Assembly: GCA_026260175.1 (NCBI GenBank)
Contig: JAKCWW010006619.1
Coordinates: 7,666-28,095 of the forward strand
DNA from: Reticulitermes lucifugus
Taxonomy: Eukaryota; Arthropoda; Insecta; Blattodea; Rhinotermitidae
Reading direction: 5' to 3'
Length of the DNA: 20,430 bases
Shown here: positions 17,301 through 20,430 of the stretch, one piece after another
Numbering within the stretch: the first letter of the stretch is position 1
Layout of the letters: each line of letters opens with the position of its first letter
Program-made: the position numbers and the translations under genes
The notes under the pieces: model-generated
What the model was told of the DNA's origin: nothing
Seen by the model: the letters and a program-made list of their open reading frames with translations, nothing else
The model's database searches: none

Positions 17301-18764
17301 CATTTCTTCTTAGAGTGAGAAATGTTTCAGTTGAGAGTTGTAGAGAAAATCAAGACACACATTTTATATTCAATATCTTTTTTTTTTTCGAAAACCGTGT
17401 CGTTTATGAGATAATGTGGAAAAATATGGTAGCTCCAGAAAGGCCACAGATGACAATATAACACGGCGCATGCGCTTTGCATGCTGGATAACTAAGGCTA
17501 CAGACACACACTCGGGATACTTAATAATTATTGCTTTTCCACGACAACAACAGTTACGCGAACGCGCCTCAATATTACGTTATACGTCTATTTCTTGTCT
17601 TGTTTAAATTTTTTTTTCAATTAATACGTGTGAGTCTTCTGTAACTTCGGCCATATTACATCTTATTGCTTTGTTTGAGCGATTAAATTAATAATGAAGA
17701 ATATATCTTCTTTATTTCATCAAAAATTCATAAAAACTAACTATAGACCAATAGAATGAATACTCTATATGAGGAGTGTATAGCCTGGGGCTTAACAGAC
17801 CTTAGAGTTGGTGGGTTACATTTCCTCTGGCGGAATGTACCTGTAATCATATTTATCTCTCTTGTGTCGTGCAGTGTAGGCTAACGTACTGCGGTTGTCC
17901 AGTCACACATTTAAAGAGCCATGCTAATGTCTAAATCGTGGGCCTCTAACCATTTTATGCTAAAAGGCCTCATTCGTTATTGTGGGCTGATTCGCGGGAC
18001 GCATGTAAAAAAATACAGTAAGTGGTATACCAAACCTCTTAAATTATTGTGTAATTTTTATAATACGTATATATGTAAGTTAAAAATGTGGCCAAGGGCG
18101 GCAAAATAGAGCCTGGTGGGCCGCGGGTTGGAGACCCCTGGTCTACATAGTTCATAACCTCAACATGTTGAAGGTTAAGAGAGCTATAACTGCAAAAGGC
18201 AAAGAAACTGAAGACGAAAGCTTCTGACCCGAAGATGAAATACAACTAACGCCCGATTCACTATGTAGGTTCAGTCACGTTCCAGTGAAGAGCCGGTTAA
18301 ATATTCTTCACTGTGTTTTAATAGCATGGTCCACGCTAGTGATAACATTCAAGGCAAGAGATTCCTGTTCAAAAACAGCGAAGGAAATTTGACCAATTCT
18401 TGCATGGAGCCTGTGTGCCCCCATAGTGTGGATCCTAGCTATGTGTTTGTGTGTGGAAATTTTGTGAACTGTACGTGAATGCAGAACTGCTGAGGCTTGT
18501 ACTTTGCGAAACACGTTATGACTGCTGTTACAATGCCGAGTGATTGTTAAACATTTACTTTATATGAAACAGTGTTTGAATATTTTGGTTAAAGGGAGTT
18601 TCACTTACTTTGTTCAGCTGATTGGAGTTGAAGCCACCTATCTGAAAGAGTAGGTTTGTGCACATTGCCTGCGTAATGGTTGCTGTGTTGCAGAGCGACC
18701 CGATGAATCCACTGGACAATTTATTTGGAAAAAAAGGCAAGTTGGACACCATATCAAACACGGT
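14160..18764 (-). CDS. Secreted acid/gastric-type lipase, gene B, 3' four exons (5' part off the right edge)
   Basis: Four exons, 18764-18609, 16588-16504, 15953-15814 and 14306-14160, join into 175 codons and a TGA stop. The introns are 2020, 550 and 1507 bp with GT/AG ends. They cover the cap region (FFPNKL, LLFQIGGFNSNQLNK), the LPTILHYFPAGSSTK-AWRHYVQLL segment, the FRQYDYGLANLYKYG and PPDYNLS segments, the catalytic acid in VGPNDWLASPE and the catalytic His in FNHFDFMWA. These are the last four exons of an acid/gastric lipase. The 5' exons, including GHSMG, were searched for up to 20430 and not found, so they should lie beyond the right edge. The gene is a paralogue of gene A, upstream of it and in the same orientation; no disruption is seen. 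Confidence 0.9.
14473..14520 (+). repeat. Fragment of the foldback family in the last intron of lipase B
   Basis: CTCCGAAACGTCAGTAACTA followed by CTTACCAGTTGACAAGGC, matching the pieces at 11345-11393 and 12681-12724. The GAAAC-GUCN-GUA order could be the 3' half of a diverged hammerhead, but the 5' core is missing. Confidence 0.4.
14884..15078. mobile_element. Foldback element 3b, partly deleted (last intron of lipase B)
   Basis: A leading tail GATTTCAGGCTTCCGCCGCG (14884) precedes inverted arms: ATGAGATCTGCACTCTTCTG pairs with CAGAAGAGCACAGATCTCAT, and TGTGGTAATTGTTTACC with GCAAACAATTACCACA. Between the arms, 14986-15016 on the plus strand holds UUGAAGA, U, GGGAC/GUCCC and GAAA. The mirror copy of this motif is missing from the left arm, in contrast to element 3a. 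Confidence 0.55.
15718..15779 (+). repeat. Tandem duplication, 2 x 31 bp
   Basis: CACACGTGTTTATGTAATGT starts at 15718 and again at 15749; the units differ at one or two positions. It lies just 3' of the NDW exon donor of lipase B. Confidence 0.85.
15814..15953 (-). CDS. Lipase B exon with the catalytic Asp (NDW)
   Basis: A 140-base exon between ttcttttccag (ending at 15954) and GAG|gtaaga (from 15813). It encodes FRQYDYGLANLYKYGHL, PPDYNLSIISSFVSLIVGP and NDWLASPE. FRQYDYG and PPxYxLS are family signatures, and the Asp of NDW corresponds to the charge-relay acid in human lysosomal acid lipase (HDWLAD). NLS is a possible N-glycosylation site. Confidence 0.94.
16504..16588 (-). CDS. Lipase B exon: LPTILHYFPAGSS segment
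   Basis: An 85-base exon found by motif. The acceptor is attattacag (ending at 16589) and the donor is CAG|gtacgg (from 16503). It encodes TMLPTILHYFPAGSSTKAW and RHYVQLLNS, corresponding to the family segment usually reading LP-x-x-x-GH-x-PAG-x-S. It starts in phase 0 after NQLNK and ends in phase 1, joining to the next exon as LLNSG-SFRQYDYG. Confidence 0.93.
17079..17568 (-). mobile_element. Non-coding TIR repeat, copy 2 (lipase B intron)
   Basis: Read on the minus strand it begins GGCGCGTTCGCG (17568) and follows copy 1 at 5373-5923 through TTATCCAGCATGCAAAGCG, ATTATCTCATAAACGACACG, ATAGGTCTTCATG, the GGAC-type tetramers and GACATGACGAAGCTAA. Its far end near 17079 is diverged. It lies in a different intron and orientation from copy 1, so the two are separate insertions, not part of the gene duplication. 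Confidence 0.65.
17937..18140. mobile_element. hAT-type MITE, uninterrupted copy
   Basis: Ends CGTGGGCCTCTAACC and, inverted, CAGGGGTCTCCAACC. Flanked by GTCTAAAT (17929-17936) and GTCTACAT (18141-18148), an 8-bp duplication with one mismatch. Internal GCGGGACGCATGTAAAAAAA and AATGTGGCC segments match the element at 9750-10419, for which this copy supplies the empty insertion site. Confidence 0.7.
18609..18764 (-). CDS. Lipase B cap-domain exon (homologue of gene A exon 5)
   Basis: Fifty-two codons, phase 0-0, between tgtgttccag (ending at 18765) and AAA|gtaagt (from 18608). The exon starts TVFDMVSNLPFFP and ends FQIGGFNSNQLNK. Against gene A exon 5 it keeps N-x-PFFP, the LC-x-T-x-x-ITQ block, CTN-x-LFQIGGFNSNQ and both intron positions. 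Confidence 0.9.
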
Positions 18765-18876
18765 CTGGAACACATTTTGAAAGTGTTTTACAGAATTTAT
18801 TAAAAATTATGAAATAAAATTAGTATCGTGGCAGTGGAAAGTAGGAACACGTAGAGATTGGGAAGGGAAACGGCAT

Positions 18877-18940
18877 GGAGTCCTCTTTTCAAAATCTTAA
18901 TCTTATAAGGAGTCCTCTTTTCAAAATCTTAATCTTATAA
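18877..18940 (+). repeat. Perfect tandem duplication, 2 x 32 bp
   Basis: The unit starting GGAGTCCTCTTTTCAAAATC is present at 18877-18908 and, without change, at 18909-18940. It lies upstream of the gene B cap exon. Confidence 0.95.
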
Positions 18941-20226
18941 ACTGACCGATTTGGTACTTGTTGGGATAAAAATTGGGCGCAGTCGTTTTTGAAGATACTT
19001 TGAGACTTTTAAATGAAATAAGGTATGATAAATTGCAGAGGAGAAACAGACTCTAAATTCGCGGCGAATGCAGGCTTCCCATTCGATACAGCTCCCTTGA
19101 CATTGGCCGTGTTCACGGACACGATAAAGGAAACATCTCTGCCTGACCTTACACCTTATGCAAATGTCTCACACAGAGCTGAGTTGAAGGCTGAATTGAT
19201 TTCAAAGTGGAACTTTTGGGATAAGCTATTATGGTAGTGGGCAATTATGCCAAGTTATGATTGTCAAAACAATAACTATTTCCCCGCCCCCACAGCGTAA
19301 GGCATTTAATAACTACGTATTTTTAACTCATCATATGAGTTCGTCTTTCATTGTCAAATTATTTAAATAAATGTCAAAGATTTTCAGCCAGGAAGTGTTG
19401 TAAGATAATTATTTTTTTTTAAATTTTGTAATATACCCTTTCATAAAATAGTGCAGGAAACCTGTTTTCACTAGTTAGTTCTTTAAAAGTACTTGTAAAA
19501 TTGTATTTACAATTATCTAAGTTCCAAAAGGGTATATACATTTTTTAGAAATCTTTAATCGCCACTTCAATAAAACGGTGTAAATGTATGGTTTATGTTT
19601 GATGCTTTTAAAAATAAAATTGTTTTTACAAACACGAGTAGGTCTCACAGAGAAACGGTTTTTATGGTAAGTTAATATAAACAGAAATGATGATTATGGC
19701 TCTTTGCACATAAAGTCAGCTCATATTATTTTTCCCTTACTCGGACTTTGTAGTTTTCTAAATATAAGGAATTAATTTGTTTTATATTGGCTTCTAAATT
19801 TCATTCCTTGTCTCCAGTTACTTTCTTTACAAAACTCGTCGTCCTCAGTGAGTTTAAAAGGATCAAAACACAGTACTGAAATTTTTGCCATGCTCGAGAT
19901 AAACATCGAACACTTATATGGTATCATCCTTAGTGTGAAGTGCTTGGTTTTGCTGACGACATTAGAGTCGAAACAGGAGACATCTGTTAGTGACCTCGAT
20001 GCTTCCAATAAGTAGGTACGTTGCAGTATGGAACAGTAATTGACGTTATAAAATGGTATATAGGAATAGAAGGTGCTTTGTAATTACCCCACTGACTCAA
20101 ATCTCAAATGTATAAATCTATATATAACTGTAATAAATGGTCCATTTCTTCTGGAACAAAAGCTGTCTGTTGGATGAGTGATAAGCCAACCAAATCAGTT
20201 TGATGTCGCTCGCAAATATTTCATTC
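18941..20226. other. Lipase B intron (inferred), no exon found
   Basis: The GHSMG exon of gene B would be expected upstream of 18764 but neither its motif nor those of earlier exons appear on the minus strand here. Open frames of 70-78 codons (19025-19237 plus, 19772-20008 minus) have no recognisable domain. The rest is AT-rich. Confidence 0.4.
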
Positions 20227-20246
20227 AGGCATACTTTATTATGCCT

Positions 20247-20430
20247 ATCCCAGTGGCCGCGCGGTCTAAGGCGTGGGTCTACGACCGGTCGCTTGCTGGG
20301 ATCGTGGGTTCGAAGCCGATCCCAGTGGCCGCGCGGACTAAGGCGTGGGTCTGCGGCCGCTCGCTTGCTGGGATTGTGGGTTCGAATCCCACCGGGTGCA
20401 TGGATGTTTGTGTTGTGTTTGTTGTAAGGA
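20247..20430 (+). repeat. tRNA-derived SINE with duplicated head, cut by the window edge
   Basis: Two head-to-tail 72-bp tRNA-like units begin ATCCCAGTGGCCGCGCGG at 20247 and 20319. Each has a box A-like TGGCCGCGCGG and a box B: GGTTCGAAGCC at 20307-20317 and GGTTCGAATCC at 20379-20389. After the second unit a GT-rich body starts (ATGGATGTTTGTGTTGTG) and runs off the window. No intact tRNA gene is claimed, because the body continues without a tRNA 3' end and the anticodon arm is not convincing. Confidence 0.75.

Noticed and set aside
19843-19870. CTGAGGA-like hammerhead core in CTCAGTGAG region and at the CTGATGATGG within the NDW exon (complement and plus strands).
   Set aside because: Neither is followed by a stem II hairpin and GAAA, so they are chance matches.
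20253-20390. Two apparent tRNA genes.
   Set aside because: Box A-like and box B sequences are there, but the units are tandem, the first has a mismatched T arm (GAAGCC), and the second runs into a SINE-like body; a functional cloverleaf was not convincing.

Overview
This window looks like insect nuclear DNA. It is AT-rich and intron-rich, and it is full of SINEs, hAT-type MITEs and foldback elements. Its only recognisable genes are two lipases of the insect lysosomal-acid/gastric lipase family. The SINE types and the general texture suggest a polyneopteran, perhaps a cockroach or termite; that is inference from memory of such repeats, not proof.

Genes: both lipase genes lie on the minus strand, head to tail. 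Gene A (coding exons between 8501 and 612) shows a signal-peptide exon, the HG oxyanion exon, a short exon, the GHSMG nucleophile exon and a cap-domain exon; its 3' exons lie beyond the left edge. Gene B (coding exons between 18764 and 14160) shows the cap-domain exon homologous to gene A exon 5, then three more exons ending with the catalytic Asp (NDW) and His (FNHFD) and a stop; its 5' exons lie beyond the right edge. All visible splice sites are GT/AG and all junction phases close. Placing gene B's exons after gene A's predicts an eight-exon, roughly 405-residue secreted lipase for each paralogue. The two are a tandem duplication with 5.66 kb between the gene B stop and the gene A start.

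Non-coding layout: 1-60 retroelement tail; 2268-2960 two adjacent foldbacks in gene A intron 3; 3903-4090 SINE; 5373-5923 TIR repeat in intron 2; 6595-7555 SINEs in intron 1; 8937-9131 GTA/GTG microsatellite upstream of gene A; 9582-11848 a nest of foldbacks and hAT MITEs; 12805-13085 SINE; 14884-15078 foldback in the last intron of gene B; 17079-17568 second copy of the TIR repeat; 17937-18140 hAT MITE; 20247-20430 dimeric tRNA-like SINE head.

Most interesting: several foldbacks share one design, namely inverted arms, a 35-40 bp single-sided tail and a 9-12 bp target duplication. Two of them carry, in each arm, a minimal type I hammerhead-ribozyme motif (CUGANGA, stem II, GAAA, 2-3 bp stem III, UA, stem I). 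This is the architecture expected of Penelope-like element terminal repeats. One of these elements interrupts a hAT MITE whose uninterrupted relative is also in the window, so its insertion site can be read directly.
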